64,000 bases of DNA from Curtobacterium sp. MCLR17_032. GTDB taxonomy: Bacteria > Actinomycetota > Actinomycetes > Actinomycetales > Microbacteriaceae. A model generated the notes under the pieces. The model saw only the letters and a program-made list of their open reading frames with translations. It searched no databases and was not told where the DNA came from. The stretch's first letter is position 1. The number at the start of each line of letters is the position of its first letter. The position numbers and the translations under genes are program-made. The stretch lies in assembly GCF_003234795.2 (NCBI RefSeq), contig NZ_CP126268.1, positions 1,612,001 through 1,676,000 of the forward strand. The letters run 5' to 3'. Shown here in pieces: positions 31,722-41,804 of this stretch.

Positions 31722-32474
31722 TCAGCGGGAGCTGCGTGCCGCCAGGGTCGCCGCGCCGATGATGCCCGCGTTGTTCCGGAGCGTCGCGGGGATGATCTCC
31801 GCCTGCAGGTCGAGCAGCGGCAGGAACTCCTCGTACTGCTTCGACACGCCACCGCCGACGACGAAGAGCTCCGGGGACAGCAGCGCCTCGAGCCGGGAGT
31901 AGTACTTCTGCAGGCGCTTCGCCCAGTGCTTCCAGGTCAGGTCGTCCCGCTCCTTGGCCGCGAAGGACGCCTTCGTCTCGTAGTCGACGCCCTCGATCTC
32001 CAGGTGGCCGAGCTCCGCGTTCACGATGAGCACGCCGTCGTTGATGAGCGCCGTGCCGATGCCGGTGCCGAGTGTCGTCATGATGACGAGTCCGTCGCGG
32101 CCCTTGGCGGCACCGAACTGCTGCTCGGCGAACCCGGCGGCGTCGGCGTCGTTGACGAAGTGGATGGAGCGGCCGAGCTCCTTCTCGAAGAGCGCCTCGG
32201 CCTCGAAGCCGATCCACTTCTTCGACACGTTCGCGGCCGACATGGTCTTGCCGTCGCGCACGATCGCCGGGAAGCAGACACCCACCGCGACGTCCGACGC
32301 GGGGGACAGGTCGTCCAGGATCGACTTGGCGACCTCGACGATGTCGTGCGGCTTGCCACCCTCGGGCGTCGCCTTCTTGATCCGGTCGGTGGTGAGTTCG
32401 CCGGTCGCCGTGTCGACGATCGCGCCCTTGATGCCTGTTCCGCCGATGTCGACGCCGACTGCGAGTGAGGTCAT
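31722..32474 (-). CDS. ppgK: polyphosphate glucokinase
   Basis: 250-residue ROK kinase of the strictly actinobacterial polyphosphate-dependent type, which phosphorylates glucose with polyphosphate (and often ATP). G-V-D-I-G-G-T-G-I-K-G-A is the phosphate loop, followed by T-P-E-G-G-K-P, catalytic Asp in F-V-N-D-A-D-A-A, L-G-T-G-I-G-T-A-L, E-L-G-H-L, and the family block W-A-K-R-L-Q-K-Y-Y-S-R-L-E. The zinc-site cysteines of ATP-ROK enzymes are absent, as expected. Start at the ATG 32474. It follows map on the same strand with a 68-bp gap, so they may be cotranscribed. Confidence 0.93.
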   Translation of the reverse strand: MTSLAVGVDIGGTGIKGAIVDTATGELTTDRIKKATPEGGKPHDIVEVAKSILDDLSPASDVAVGVCFPAIVRDGKTMSAANVSKKWIGFEAEALFEKELGRSIHFVNDADAAGFAEQQFGAAKGRDGLVIMTTLGTGIGTALINDGVLIVNAELGHLEIEGVDYETKASFAAKERDDLTWKHWAKRLQKYYSRLEALLSPELFVVGGGVSKQYEEFLPLLDLQAEIIPATLRNNAGIIGAATLAARSSR

Positions 32475-32542
32475 GGGGAGCGGTGCCTTCCGTAGGTGGC
32501 TCGTGTCCGGCACGGTCCCGGGATCGGGTGCGCCGCGGGTGG

Positions 32543-33406
32543 TCAGGAGACGGTGAGGAGTTCGGTGCCGCGTTCGGTCACCAGGAGCGTGTGCTCGAAC
32601 TGCGCGGTCCAGGAGCGGTCGCGCGTGGTGACGGTCCAGTCGTCGGCCCAGATGTCGGCGTCGATCCCGCCCAGGGTCAGCATCGGCTCGATCGTGAAGA
32701 CCATGCCCGGCTCGATCACGGTGTCGTAGCGGACGTCGTCGACGTGCGGGATGACGAGCCCGGAGTGGAACGCCCGACCGACCCCGTGTCCGGTGTAGTC
32801 GCGGACGACCCCGTACCCGAAGCGCTTGGCGTAGGACTCGATCGCGCGGCCGATGACGTTGACCTGCCGACCCGGTGCGACGGCGCGGATGCCGCGGTGC
32901 ATCGCCTCTTCCGTACGGGTGACGAGGTCCTGGACCTCGGGCGCCGCCTGCCCGACCACGAAGGTCCGGTTGGTGTCGCCGTGCATGCCGTCCTTGTACG
33001 CGGTGATGTCGATGTTCACGATGTCGCCGTCCTGCAGCACGGTGTCGTCGGGGATGCCGTGGCAGATCACCTCGTTCAACGAGGAGCAGAGCGACTTCGG
33101 GTACCCGCGGTAGCCGAGCGTGGAGGGGTAGGCGCCGTGGCCGACGATGAACTCGTGGCCGATCCGGTCGAGCTCGTCGGTCGTGACGCCCGGGCGGATC
33201 GCCGCGCCGACGGCGTCGATGGCCTGCGAGGCGATGCGGCCCGCGGTGCGGATGCGCTCGACCTCGTCCGGGGTGTACGTGTCGCCGAGGCCGTGCTCGT
33301 GCGGTTCGACCTTGCCGACGTACTCGGGGCGCTCGATGCCCCGTGGGACCGGCCGCTGCGGGGAGATGCGGCCAGCGGTCAGGTGTCCGTGTTCGTCCCG
33401 GGGCAT
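32543..33406 (-). CDS. map: type I methionine aminopeptidase
   Basis: 287 residues. It removes the initiator Met from new proteins. Metal ligands are in the expected order: Asp in V-N-I-D-I-T-A-Y, Asp in H-G-D-T-N-R-T-F, His in G-H-G-V-G, Glu in F-T-I-E-P-M-L, Glu in Q-F-E-H-T. An N-terminal extension of about 40 residues before the catalytic domain is characteristic of actinobacterial MetAP1c forms. ATG at 33406 with TAGAGT 7 nt upstream, so probably leaderless, though GGAG is also present. Confidence 0.95.
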   Translation of the reverse strand: MPRDEHGHLTAGRISPQRPVPRGIERPEYVGKVEPHEHGLGDTYTPDEVERIRTAGRIASQAIDAVGAAIRPGVTTDELDRIGHEFIVGHGAYPSTLGYRGYPKSLCSSLNEVICHGIPDDTVLQDGDIVNIDITAYKDGMHGDTNRTFVVGQAAPEVQDLVTRTEEAMHRGIRAVAPGRQVNVIGRAIESYAKRFGYGVVRDYTGHGVGRAFHSGLVIPHVDDVRYDTVIEPGMVFTIEPMLTLGGIDADIWADDWTVTTRDRSWTAQFEHTLLVTERGTELLTVS

Positions 33407-33539
33407 GCGCTCCACTCTAGCGGCGTGTCGGAGCCGACCGCCGCCTCCCGGCCGTGGAGCCGGGCACGGACGACCGGGGCCTGCCGGACGACCGGGGCCT
33501 TCCGGACGACCCGGGCCGGCCCCGGGTACGGTCGGCCCC

Positions 33540-33725
33540 ATGACCGACGAGCGCATCGAATCCCAGTGGTGGTACAACGACAAGACCGGCGAGGTCGAGC
33601 AGGGCCTCAAGTCGACCAACCGTCACCACATCGGCCCCTTCGCCACCCGTGACGAGGCCGCGCACGCCCTGGACCGCATCCAGTCCAACAACGAGCGCGC
33701 CGACGCCGCGGACACGGAAGGTTGA
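33540..33725 (+). CDS. small conserved actinobacterial protein
   Basis: 61 residues: [15 protein letters not shown], then [17 protein letters not shown]. The [10 protein letters not shown] part resembles a SPOR-like beta-alpha unit. Short proteins of this kind commonly precede glnA2 in related genomes, from memory. TACGGT followed by 7 nt and ATG suggests a leaderless transcript. Function unknown; it is not a shadow frame, as codon bias and composition are normal. Confidence 0.75.
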   Translation: MTDERIESQWWYNDKTGEVEQGLKSTNRHHIGPFATRDEAAHALDRIQSNNERADAADTEG

Positions 33726-33782
33726 CCACTAGCCTGTGACAACGGTCGTGGACCGGACCAGCTGAACTCGGAAAGGTCGTGC

Positions 33783-35120
33783 ATGGACAAGCAGACGGAC
33801 TTCGTGCTCCGCACCATCGAGGAGCGCGGGATCAAGTTCATCCGACTCTGGTTCACCGACGTGATCGGCACCCTCAAGTCGGTCGCCATCGCGCCGGCTG
33901 AGGTGGAGGGCGCGTTCGCCGAGGGCATCGGCTTCGACGGCTCCGCGATCGAGGGCCTGACCCGCTCGTACGAGGCCGACGTGCTCGCGCACCCGGACCC
34001 CTCGACGTTCCAGATCCTGCCGTGGCGCGGGGAGATCGACCCGACCGCCCGGATGTTCTGCGACATCACGACGCCGGACGGGCAGCCCGCCGTGGCCGAC
34101 CCCCGCAACGTCCTGAAGCGGACCCTGGCCCGGGCGAGCGACCGTGGGTTCACGTTCTACACGCACCCCGAGATCGAGTTCTACCTGCTCAAGGACCGCG
34201 ACTGGAAGGACGGCGGCCCGAAGCCCGTCGACCAGGCCGGCTACTTCGACAACGTCCCCGGCGGCAGCGCGCACGACTTCCGTCGCCGCTCCGTCCGGAT
34301 GCTCGAAGACCTCGGCATCTCGGTGGAGTTCAGCCACCACGAGGCCGGCCCGGGGCAGAACGAGATCGACCTCCGCTACGCCGACGCGCTGACGATGGCG
34401 GACAACATCATGACGTTCCGCACGGTCGTCAAAGAGGTCGCGATCGAGCAGGGCGTCTACGCGACCTTCATGCCGAAGCCACTGTCCGGGCAGCCCGGCT
34501 CCGGCATGCACACGCACGTCTCGCTCTTCGAGGGCGACCAGAACGCGTTCTACGAGCCCGGCGGCGAGTACCAGCTCTCGCCCACCGCGAAGCAGTTCAT
34601 CGCCGGTGTCCTCAAGCACGCGCCGGAGATCACCGCGGTGACGAACCAGTTCGTCAACTCGTACAAGCGTCTCTGGGGTGGCGACGAGGCCCCGTCCTTC
34701 GTCACCTGGGGCCACAACAACCGGTCCGCGCTGGTCCGCGTGCCGCTGTACAAGCCGAACAAGGGCCAGTCCGCCCGCATCGAGTACCGCGGCATCGACT
34801 CGGCCGCCAACCCGTACCTGGCGTACTCGCTGCTGCTCGCCGCCGGCCTCAAGGGCATCGAGGAGGGCTACGAGCTCCCCGCCGAGGCCGAGGACAACGT
34901 CTGGAGCCTGTCCGACTCCGAGCGCAAGGCACTCGGCTACAGCCAGCTGCCGGCGAGCCTCGACCACGCCCTGTCGCTGATGGAGGACTCGGAGCTCGTC
35001 GCCGAGACCCTGGGCGAGCAGGTCTTCAACTTCGTGCTCCTCAACAAGCGCCAGGAGTGGAAGCGGTACCGCGACCAGGTCACCCCCTTCGAGCTGGACA
35101 CCAACCTCGGCATGCTCTGA
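33783..35120 (+). CDS. glnA2: glutamine synthetase, GlnA2 type
   Basis: 445 residues, shorter than the main glutamine synthetase at 43688. Fold and catalytic motifs are intact: G-F-D-G-S-A-I-E-G, N-E-I-D-L-R-Y-A-D, G-S-G-M-H-T-H-V-S-L, N-R-S-A-L-V-R-V-P. The adenylylation loop D-L-Y-E-L-P-P-E-E of GSI-beta enzymes is replaced by E-G-Y-E-L-P-A-E-A, so control by GlnE is unlikely. The organisation with glnE downstream matches mycobacterial glnA2-glnE. ATG with GGAAAGG. No GlnR box is visible upstream; TAGCCT at about 33731 is a possible -10. Confidence 0.92.
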   Translation: MDKQTDFVLRTIEERGIKFIRLWFTDVIGTLKSVAIAPAEVEGAFAEGIGFDGSAIEGLTRSYEADVLAHPDPSTFQILPWRGEIDPTARMFCDITTPDGQPAVADPRNVLKRTLARASDRGFTFYTHPEIEFYLLKDRDWKDGGPKPVDQAGYFDNVPGGSAHDFRRRSVRMLEDLGISVEFSHHEAGPGQNEIDLRYADALTMADNIMTFRTVVKEVAIEQGVYATFMPKPLSGQPGSGMHTHVSLFEGDQNAFYEPGGEYQLSPTAKQFIAGVLKHAPEITAVTNQFVNSYKRLWGGDEAPSFVTWGHNNRSALVRVPLYKPNKGQSARIEYRGIDSAANPYLAYSLLLAAGLKGIEEGYELPAEAEDNVWSLSDSERKALGYSQLPASLDHALSLMEDSELVAETLGEQVFNFVLLNKRQEWKRYRDQVTPFELDTNLGML

Positions 35121-35156
35121 CCCCGCCGGTCAGGACACACGACGGGAGCGCACGCG

Positions 35157-38132
35157 ATGACCAGCAGGACGGCGACCTCGCGGTCGCAGCTGGCGCGGCT
35201 CGGGTTCGCCGACCTGTCCGGCACGCTCGAACGGATCGCCGCCCTGGAGGCCCGCCCCGCGTCCGACCTGCGGGTCCCGATCGCGGACGCCGAGTCGGTC
35301 TGGGCCGCCACGGCGGACCCGGACGGCGCGCTGCTGGCGCTCGAGCGCCTCATCGAGTCCGCACCGGAGCAGCTGCGGCCGGTCCTGGCCGACGCCGGCG
35401 CGACCGAGCGCCTGGTCCGGTTGCTCGGTGCCTCGATCGGGCTGGCCGAGTTCCTGCAGCGCCGGCCGGACGAACTCGCCCTGCTGCTCGAACCCGTGGC
35501 CCCGCCGTGGTCGCAGGAGCGGTACACGGCGTCGCTCGACGAGGCCGTCGACGGTAGCTCGGGGGAGACCGCCCGCCGTCGACTGCGCGTCCGCTACCGC
35601 CGACACCTGGCGCAGATCGCCCTGTTCGACGTCCTGCACCCGTCCCCGACCGAGGCGTTCCCGGACGTCGCTGCGGGCCTCGCCGACCTGGCCGGTGCCG
35701 CGCTCGACGCCGCCGTGACGGTCGCCCGTCGCGAGGTCCCGTTCCCCGCCGCGGACGTGGCCGCCACGCCGCTGGCCGTGATCGCGATGGGCAAGGCCGG
35801 AGCGCGGGAACTCAACTACGTCAGCGACGTCGACGTCATCTTCGTGACGGAACCCACCGAGCCGGCCGACGGGGACGACGCACCCGCGATCAGCACCGAC
35901 CGCGCCGTGCTCATCGCGACGCGCCTGGCGATCGCCGCGACCCACGTCATCACGGACCTCGCCGCCGAACCCGCGCTGTGGGAGGTCGACGCGAACCTCC
36001 GGCCCGAAGGCAAGGACGGGGCACTCGTCCGGACGCTCGAGTCGCACGTGGCGTACTACGAGCGCTGGGCGAAGGGGTGGGAGTTCCAGGCGCTGCTCAA
36101 GGCGCGGGCGATCGCCGGGTCGACGGACCTCGGCGAACGCTACGTCGCCGCGGTGGCCCCGTTCGTCTGGGAGTCGTCGAAACGCCCAGGGTTCGTGGAG
36201 TCGGTGCAGCGGATGCGGGAGCGGGTCACGGCGCACATCCCGGACGCCCAGGTCGACCGGCAGCTGAAGCTCGGCCCCGGCGGCTTGCGCGACGTGGAGT
36301 TCACCGTGCAGCTGCTGCAGCTCGTGCACGGGCGGGACGACGAGTCCGTGCGGGTGCGCTCCACGCTCGAGGCGATGGACGCGCTGGCGACCGCCGGGTA
36401 CGTCGGACGACCAGAGGCCGCGCGCTTCGGGCCGGACTACGCCCTGCTCCGGGTGCTCGAGCACCACATCCAGCTCCGGCGGCTGCAGCGCACGCACCTG
36501 ATGCCCTCCGACGAGGACGAACTCCGGGTCCTCGCACGCTCGACCCGGCTGGCGTCCTCGGCGTCGGCACTGCAGGACCGCTGGCGGTCGGTGAAGCTCG
36601 AGGTCCGGGGCCTCCACGAGCGGCTGTTCTACCGACCGATGCTCGCCGCGGTGGCCTCGACCGAGGGTGAGATCGTCCTGACGAGCAGCCAGGTCCGTGA
36701 CCGGCTCACCGCCATCGGGTTCCTCGACCCGGACGGCGCCGTCACCCACATCCGTGCGCTGACGCAGGGGACGACCCGGCGGGCGGCGATCCAGCGGAAC
36801 CTCCTGCCGGTGCTCCTGCGCTGGATGGCGGAGGGACCGGCACCGGACCGGGCACTCCTGGCCTTCCGGCGGCTCAGCGACGTCCTGGGGGAGTCGAGCT
36901 GGTTCCTCCGGATGCTCCGCGACTCCTCCGGCGCCGCGCACAGCCTGACGACCGTGCTGTCCGAGTCCGCGTTCCTCTCGGGTCTGCTCGAGCGTTTCCC
37001 GGAGGCCGTGGCGTGGTTGGACGAGCCGGACACCCTGCTCAAGCCCCGCCCGCTGCCGGCGTTGCTCGCCGAGACAGGGGCGACGACGGCCCGGCACGGT
37101 GACGCCGTGGACACCGCGGCCTCGCTGCTGCGCGGGGTCCGGCGGCGGGAGACGCTCCGACTCGGCATGGCCGCGGTGCTCGGCCACCTGGACGTCGACG
37201 GCCTCGGCCCGGCGCTCAGCGACGTCACCGAGGCCACGCTGAGCGGCGCCCTCGACCTGGCGCGTCGGGACGCCCCGGACGGCCTGGAGTTCGGCGTGAT
37301 CGCGATGGGGCGGTACGGCGGGCGTGAGCTCGGGTTCGGGTCGGACGCCGACGTCCTGTTCGTCTACCGGTCGTCGACGGTGCCGAACGACGTGGCCTCG
37401 CGGGCGTCACAGGTCGTGGTGCGCGAGCTGAACCGGCTGACCGAGGACGCCTTGCACCCCCTCGACCTCGACATCGACCTGCGGCCCGAGGGGAAGAACG
37501 GCCCCGTGGTGCGCTCGTTCGACTCGTACGCGGCCTACTACGCCCGCTGGTCGCTGACGTGGGAGGCCCAGGCGCTCCTCCGTGCCCGCGGTGCCGTGGG
37601 GGACGAGCAGCTCCTCCGCGACTTCGAGCACCTGGCGGACCGGACCCGCTACCCGGTGGCGATCGAGGACCGCGAGGTCCGTGAGGTGCGGCGCATCAAG
37701 GCCCGCGTCGAGTCCGAACGGCTGCCCCGCGGCGCCGACCCCGCACGGCACCTCAAGCTCGGCCGGGGGTCGTTGAGCGACGTCGAGTGGTTCGTCCAGC
37801 TCCTGCAGCTCCAGCACGGGCGCGAGCAGCCCGCGCTCCGGACCACCTCGACGCTCGAGGCCCTCCATGCAGCCACGGAGGCCGGCTGGGTCGCCCCGGA
37901 GGACGCCGAACGACTGGCTGCCGCGTGGCGGTTCGCCTCCCGGACCCGCAGCGCGCTGGTGCTGTGGTCGGGCAAGACGACGGACGTGCTGCCCGTCGAG
38001 CGGACGCAGCTCGAGGGCATCGCGCGGCTGCTCGAGTACCCGCCGGGGTCGGCGTCGCAGCTCGAAGAGGACTACCTCGCCGTCACACGTCGTGCCCGTC
38101 AGGTCTTCGAGCGCGAGTTCTACGGCGCCTGA
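35157..38132 (+). CDS. glnE: bifunctional glutamine synthetase adenylyltransferase/adenylyl-removing enzyme
   Basis: 991 residues with the two nucleotidyltransferase domains of GlnE. The first (about residues 190-300) has G-K-A-G-A-R-E-L-N-Y-V-S-D-V-D-V. The second (about residues 710-830) has G-R-Y-G-G-R-E-L-G-F-G-S-D-A-D-V. Each is followed by a GlnD PII-uridylyltransferase-type helical domain with L-K-L-G-x-G-x-L-x-D-V-E. It adenylylates, and so inactivates, GlnA when nitrogen is plentiful. Its likely substrate is glnA at 43688, whose tyrosine loop is intact, rather than the adjacent glnA2. The start is 36 bp after glnA2, probably one transcript. Confidence 0.95.
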   Translation: MTSRTATSRSQLARLGFADLSGTLERIAALEARPASDLRVPIADAESVWAATADPDGALLALERLIESAPEQLRPVLADAGATERLVRLLGASIGLAEFLQRRPDELALLLEPVAPPWSQERYTASLDEAVDGSSGETARRRLRVRYRRHLAQIALFDVLHPSPTEAFPDVAAGLADLAGAALDAAVTVARREVPFPAADVAATPLAVIAMGKAGARELNYVSDVDVIFVTEPTEPADGDDAPAISTDRAVLIATRLAIAATHVITDLAAEPALWEVDANLRPEGKDGALVRTLESHVAYYERWAKGWEFQALLKARAIAGSTDLGERYVAAVAPFVWESSKRPGFVESVQRMRERVTAHIPDAQVDRQLKLGPGGLRDVEFTVQLLQLVHGRDDESVRVRSTLEAMDALATAGYVGRPEAARFGPDYALLRVLEHHIQLRRLQRTHLMPSDEDELRVLARSTRLASSASALQDRWRSVKLEVRGLHERLFYRPMLAAVASTEGEIVLTSSQVRDRLTAIGFLDPDGAVTHIRALTQGTTRRAAIQRNLLPVLLRWMAEGPAPDRALLAFRRLSDVLGESSWFLRMLRDSSGAAHSLTTVLSESAFLSGLLERFPEAVAWLDEPDTLLKPRPLPALLAETGATTARHGDAVDTAASLLRGVRRRETLRLGMAAVLGHLDVDGLGPALSDVTEATLSGALDLARRDAPDGLEFGVIAMGRYGGRELGFGSDADVLFVYRSSTVPNDVASRASQVVVRELNRLTEDALHPLDLDIDLRPEGKNGPVVRSFDSYAAYYARWSLTWEAQALLRARGAVGDEQLLRDFEHLADRTRYPVAIEDREVREVRRIKARVESERLPRGADPARHLKLGRGSLSDVEWFVQLLQLQHGREQPALRTTSTLEALHAATEAGWVAPEDAERLAAAWRFASRTRSALVLWSGKTTDVLPVERTQLEGIARLLEYPPGSASQLEEDYLAVTRRARQVFEREFYGA

Positions 38133-38656
38133 GCGTCGGGCCGAGCGAGTTCCCCGGGGGAGCGACACGCCCGGACCGCCGCGACCCAGGCCAAGGTGAC
38201 GAGTTGTCAAAGACAATTTCCGCCGATCGCGATCCGTACCCCGTCTCTTTGATCCCCGTACCCCGGTCGGTACCAGGTCGGAACTGCTGCCAGCCCACGA
38301 CCAGGGTTTCGGAACACGGGCGCTCCGAGCTCGGCCGTGTTCGGAACGGCGTGACGCAACCGGCCCGTGACCGGGGGTTCCTGGCGGAACGGTGACGCGC
38401 CTCCCGATCGTGTCCGGCACCCGACCGACGGTCGATCGCCGTAGGACCGGTCCACCCAACTGCTGTCAGCACCAGTGAGGACACGGGGCTGTCCGACGTG
38501 CAGCGGACCACTCTGTCCCCCGATCGACACCGCGGCCACCCCCGCCCGAGGGACACGTTGCAGGGGTCCTGTGCGGTCTGTCTGAATGAGGACACCCGAA
38601 CCGACCCCGATTTCCCGATGGCGTGGAATCTCCCCCGAACGTTGAAGCAGGGATCG
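38133..38656 (+). promoter_or_regulatory. 524-bp leader/intergenic region before the polysaccharide operon
   Basis: There is no gene in this stretch. It is less GC-rich than the coding DNA around it. It holds TTGTC-AAA-GACAA (38204-38216), a perfect palindrome. It also holds a 12-bp inverted repeat with one mismatch, TTCGGAACACGG (38308-38319) with CCGTGTTCGGAA (38335-38346), around a CGAGCTCG core. A one-armed GGCGCGCCTCCC-like fragment is near 38395. The length and palindromes suggest a regulated promoter or a structured mRNA leader. No riboswitch family was recognised, and no clear -35/-10 pair. Confidence 0.4.
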
Positions 38657-40240
38657 ATGTTCACCTTCATCCTCCAGATCCGGCAGATGGTCGACGGCCA
38701 CCCCGAGTTCTACCTGTTCACCGTGTACTCACTGGTGATCTGGTTGCTCTGGCTGCTCAAAGTCGTCCTCTCCGCCCGGTACCGCCCCTTCACCGGCACG
38801 TACACCGGCACGACGAGCGTCGTCGTCCCCGTGGTGGACGAGCCGCTCGACCTGTTCCGTGACGTGATCGGCCGCATGGTCGAACAGCGTCCCGGCGAGA
38901 TCATCGTCGTCATCAACGGCGCCCGGAACGAGGCGCTCGAAGCCGTCTGCGACGAGTTCGCCCCCCTCGTCCGCTGGACGCACACCCCGATCCCCGGCAA
39001 GCGCAACGCCGTCAAGGTCGGCACCGAGATGTCGAACGGTGACATCACCGTGCTCGTCGACTCGGACACGGTGTGGACGCCCGGCACGCTCGTCGAACTG
39101 CTCAAGCCGTTCGCCGACGAGTCCGTCGGCGGCGTCACGACCCGCCAGCGCATCCTCGAGCCGACGCGCTCCTGGATCACCCGCTGGGCCGACTGGCTCG
39201 AGAACTCCCGCGCGCTGTACTCGATGCCCGCGCAGAGCGTCCTCGGGCAGATCGGCTGCCTGCCCGGACGCACGATCGCGTTCCGCCGGAACATCCTGGT
39301 GCGCGTCATGGACCGGTTCATGCACGAGGAGTTCATGGGGGTCTTCCTCGAGGTGTCCGACGACCGGACGCTCACGAACCTGACGCTCAAGGAGGGCTAC
39401 CGGACCGTCTACCAGTACACCTCGCTCGTGTACACGGACGCTCCGCTGCAGGTGAAGAAGCTGTTCAAGCAGCAGCTCCGCTGGGCCCGCGGCTCGCAGT
39501 ACAACACGCTGCGGATGCTGCCCTGGATGCTCGGCCACGCGCCGATCCTGGCCGTGTTCTTCCTGACCGACATCATCCTGCCGTTCATGCTCTTCGGCGT
39601 GATCGCGGGCTGGATCTACCGGGCGCTCACCGGGCAGGGGCAGAACCTCTACCAGGGGATCCTGCACCAGTACGGCTTCTCCACCGGCTTCGTCTACGTG
39701 GCCGGACTCATGGTCGTCTCGAGCGTGCTGAGCATGGCGATCCGCCAGATGCGACACCTGGCCGAGAAGCCCTCGGACTTCTTCCGCCTGCCGATGTTCA
39801 TCATCGTCTCGACCTTCTTCCTCATGCCGATCCGTCTGATCGGGTTCTTCCGCCTGGCCCACGCCAGCGGTTGGGGGACCCGGGCCGGGGCCTACGCCGG
39901 CGGACCGATGGAGGAGGACCCGGCGCAGCCGCAGCTCGCCGGCAGCACCGTGCCGATGAGCCCGGTGGACCGCGGGCTCACGGCCGGTTCCGACCGCGGT
40001 GCCGACCGACCGGCCGACCAGGCCGACGTCGACCGCGCGTTCGACGAGCTGTTCGGGCCGGACGCGACCACGGCCTCCACCTCGACCGTGCTCGCCACCC
40101 GACGCGACGTCGCCACCGCGACCGACCGTGCGCCGCAGCGTGCGGCCAAGCCCGCCCGTCGCCGACTCAACCCCTACGCATCGATCCCGTACGTCATCGG
40201 GATCGCGGTCTTCGCTCTGGAGGCGTTCCTCATTGTCTGA
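38657..40240 (+). CDS. family 2 processive glycosyltransferase (hyaluronan/cellulose-synthase-like)
   Basis: 527 residues. One N-terminal transmembrane helix is followed by a GT-A catalytic domain with V-D-S-D-T (D135), L-E-V-S-D-D-R-T-L and Q272-Q-L-R-W276, the motif set of processive beta-glycan synthases that also secrete the polymer. Several C-terminal helices follow, then a disordered Asp/Thr-rich loop and a final helix. ATG 38657 is chosen because it directly precedes the first membrane helix; ATG 38618 is an alternative. It is the first gene of an overlapping three-gene operon with a GH26 protein and UDP-glucose dehydrogenase, so UDP-glucuronate is a likely substrate. Confidence 0.88.
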   Translation: MFTFILQIRQMVDGHPEFYLFTVYSLVIWLLWLLKVVLSARYRPFTGTYTGTTSVVVPVVDEPLDLFRDVIGRMVEQRPGEIIVVINGARNEALEAVCDEFAPLVRWTHTPIPGKRNAVKVGTEMSNGDITVLVDSDTVWTPGTLVELLKPFADESVGGVTTRQRILEPTRSWITRWADWLENSRALYSMPAQSVLGQIGCLPGRTIAFRRNILVRVMDRFMHEEFMGVFLEVSDDRTLTNLTLKEGYRTVYQYTSLVYTDAPLQVKKLFKQQLRWARGSQYNTLRMLPWMLGHAPILAVFFLTDIILPFMLFGVIAGWIYRALTGQGQNLYQGILHQYGFSTGFVYVAGLMVVSSVLSMAIRQMRHLAEKPSDFFRLPMFIIVSTFFLMPIRLIGFFRLAHASGWGTRAGAYAGGPMEEDPAQPQLAGSTVPMSPVDRGLTAGSDRGADRPADQADVDRAFDELFGPDATTASTSTVLATRRDVATATDRAPQRAAKPARRRLNPYASIPYVIGIAVFALEAFLIV

Positions 40241-41804
40241 TCTCGACCGCACCACCGGCACCTGGTGGGCACCGTCCACCAAGCACGCCAAGCGCACCGC
40301 GCTCGGCATGGCGGCGATCGTCGCCGTCCTCGCCCTCATCACCTGGTCCGTCTGGATCTCGCCCTCCGGCCCGGTCTCCACCGCGGTCAGCCGAGCGCTC
40401 GGCGTCCCGACCAAGCAGGAGCCGTCGGCCGACGTCAAGGCGATGCAGGCCAAGCTCGACGCCGCGCAGCAGCAGATCTGGAAGCTCGAGGGGAAGCTGC
40501 AGAGCACCGCCGCGCAGTCCGGCTCACGCAGTGACCAGGTCACCCAGCTCAAGGCGCAGATCGCGGATCTGCGGTCGCAGCTCGGGCACGCCCGTTCTGC
40601 GGCCTCCGGCCACGGGGCGGGCCACGGTTCGGGAGGCTCGTCCTCCTCCGGCACGACCATCACGGCGGGCAAGGGGGCCGGCTCCGGCGGCGCCACGTCC
40701 GGTGGATCTGCGTCCGGCGGGTCGGGCTCCGGCGGCTCGGGCGGGCACGGGGGCGGTCCGACCGTCGTCCCCGGCACCGGCGGCCCCTCGACCGACCCGG
40801 ACCCCGCCACCCCGACGGTGGTCCCGACGAAGGCCGAGGTCCTCGCCCAGCAGGCACGCTGGTACGGCCTCTACACGGCGCAGTCGCCCTTCAACTGGGC
40901 CGAGTACGACGACGTCTCGCAGCAGGTCGGCAAGGCGACCAACATGGTGGGCTTCTTCCAGGGCTTCGACCAGGACTTCAACACCAAGGCGGTCCAGCGG
41001 TCGTGGGCCAACGGCCGCGTGCCGATGATGACCTGGGAGACCCGGCCCGCGTCGACCGGCAACGACCAGAAGTACGTCGCCGGGTACACGAACGCCGACA
41101 TCACCGGCGGCGCCTTCGACTCCTACCTGACGAAGTACGCCGACGCGCTCAAGGCGAACGGGCAGCCCGTCGTCATCCGTCTCGACCACGAGATGAACGG
41201 CAGTTGGTACAACTGGTCGGACGGCACCGCGCAGCAGAACGCCCCGGGTTCGTTCGTCGCGATGTGGAAGCACGTGCACGACGTGTTCCAGCGCGAGGGC
41301 GCGAACGACTACGTCATCTGGAACTGGTCCCCGACGCGCATCGACGCCCTGGGCAACCCGAACTACCAGACCGTCGACTACATGCAGGCGTACTACCCGG
41401 GTGCCGACTACGTCGACTGGGTCGGCATGAGCGGCTACTACCGCAAGGCCGAGGAAGCGCCGACCTTCGCCACCACCTTCGGCCGCACGCTCGAGCAGAT
41501 CCGGCAGATCGCGCCGGACAAGCGCATCCTGCTCAGCGAGATCGGCGCGACCGAGACGGGTTCCGCGGTGTCGAACGGGCAGAAGTCGCAGTGGATCGAC
41601 TCGCTCTTCGACGCCCTCGCCGACCCCGCCAACGCGGACGTCATCGGCTTCGCGTACTTCAGCGAGACCGCGACCACCATCGTCGACGGCGTCCGCACCA
41701 CCAACGACTGGCGGCTGAACTCCCGTGCCGACAGCCTGGCGACGTTCGTCGCCGGCATCGCCCGCACCGACACCGACTACGACCTGCAGGAGGTCAAGAA
41801 GTGA
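40233..41804 (+). CDS. membrane-anchored GH26 family glycoside hydrolase
   Basis: 523 residues. Short cytoplasmic tail, one transmembrane helix (about 23-43), a coiled coil (70-115), a Gly/Ser/His-rich linker (120-180), then a GH26 (beta-mannanase-like) barrel outside the cell. Acid/base E320 in D-H-E-M-N-G-S-W and nucleophile E436 in L-L-S-E-I-G-A-T-E are in place. Start is a TTG overlapping the synthase by 8 nt, with GGAGG 9 nt upstream. Coupling to a synthase suggests it trims, releases or edits the polymer rather than digesting food. The bond it cleaves is not predictable from sequence. Confidence 0.88.
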   Translation: MSDLDRTTGTWWAPSTKHAKRTALGMAAIVAVLALITWSVWISPSGPVSTAVSRALGVPTKQEPSADVKAMQAKLDAAQQQIWKLEGKLQSTAAQSGSRSDQVTQLKAQIADLRSQLGHARSAASGHGAGHGSGGSSSSGTTITAGKGAGSGGATSGGSASGGSGSGGSGGHGGGPTVVPGTGGPSTDPDPATPTVVPTKAEVLAQQARWYGLYTAQSPFNWAEYDDVSQQVGKATNMVGFFQGFDQDFNTKAVQRSWANGRVPMMTWETRPASTGNDQKYVAGYTNADITGGAFDSYLTKYADALKANGQPVVIRLDHEMNGSWYNWSDGTAQQNAPGSFVAMWKHVHDVFQREGANDYVIWNWSPTRIDALGNPNYQTVDYMQAYYPGADYVDWVGMSGYYRKAEEAPTFATTFGRTLEQIRQIAPDKRILLSEIGATETGSAVSNGQKSQWIDSLFDALADPANADVIGFAYFSETATTIVDGVRTTNDWRLNSRADSLATFVAGIARTDTDYDLQEVKK

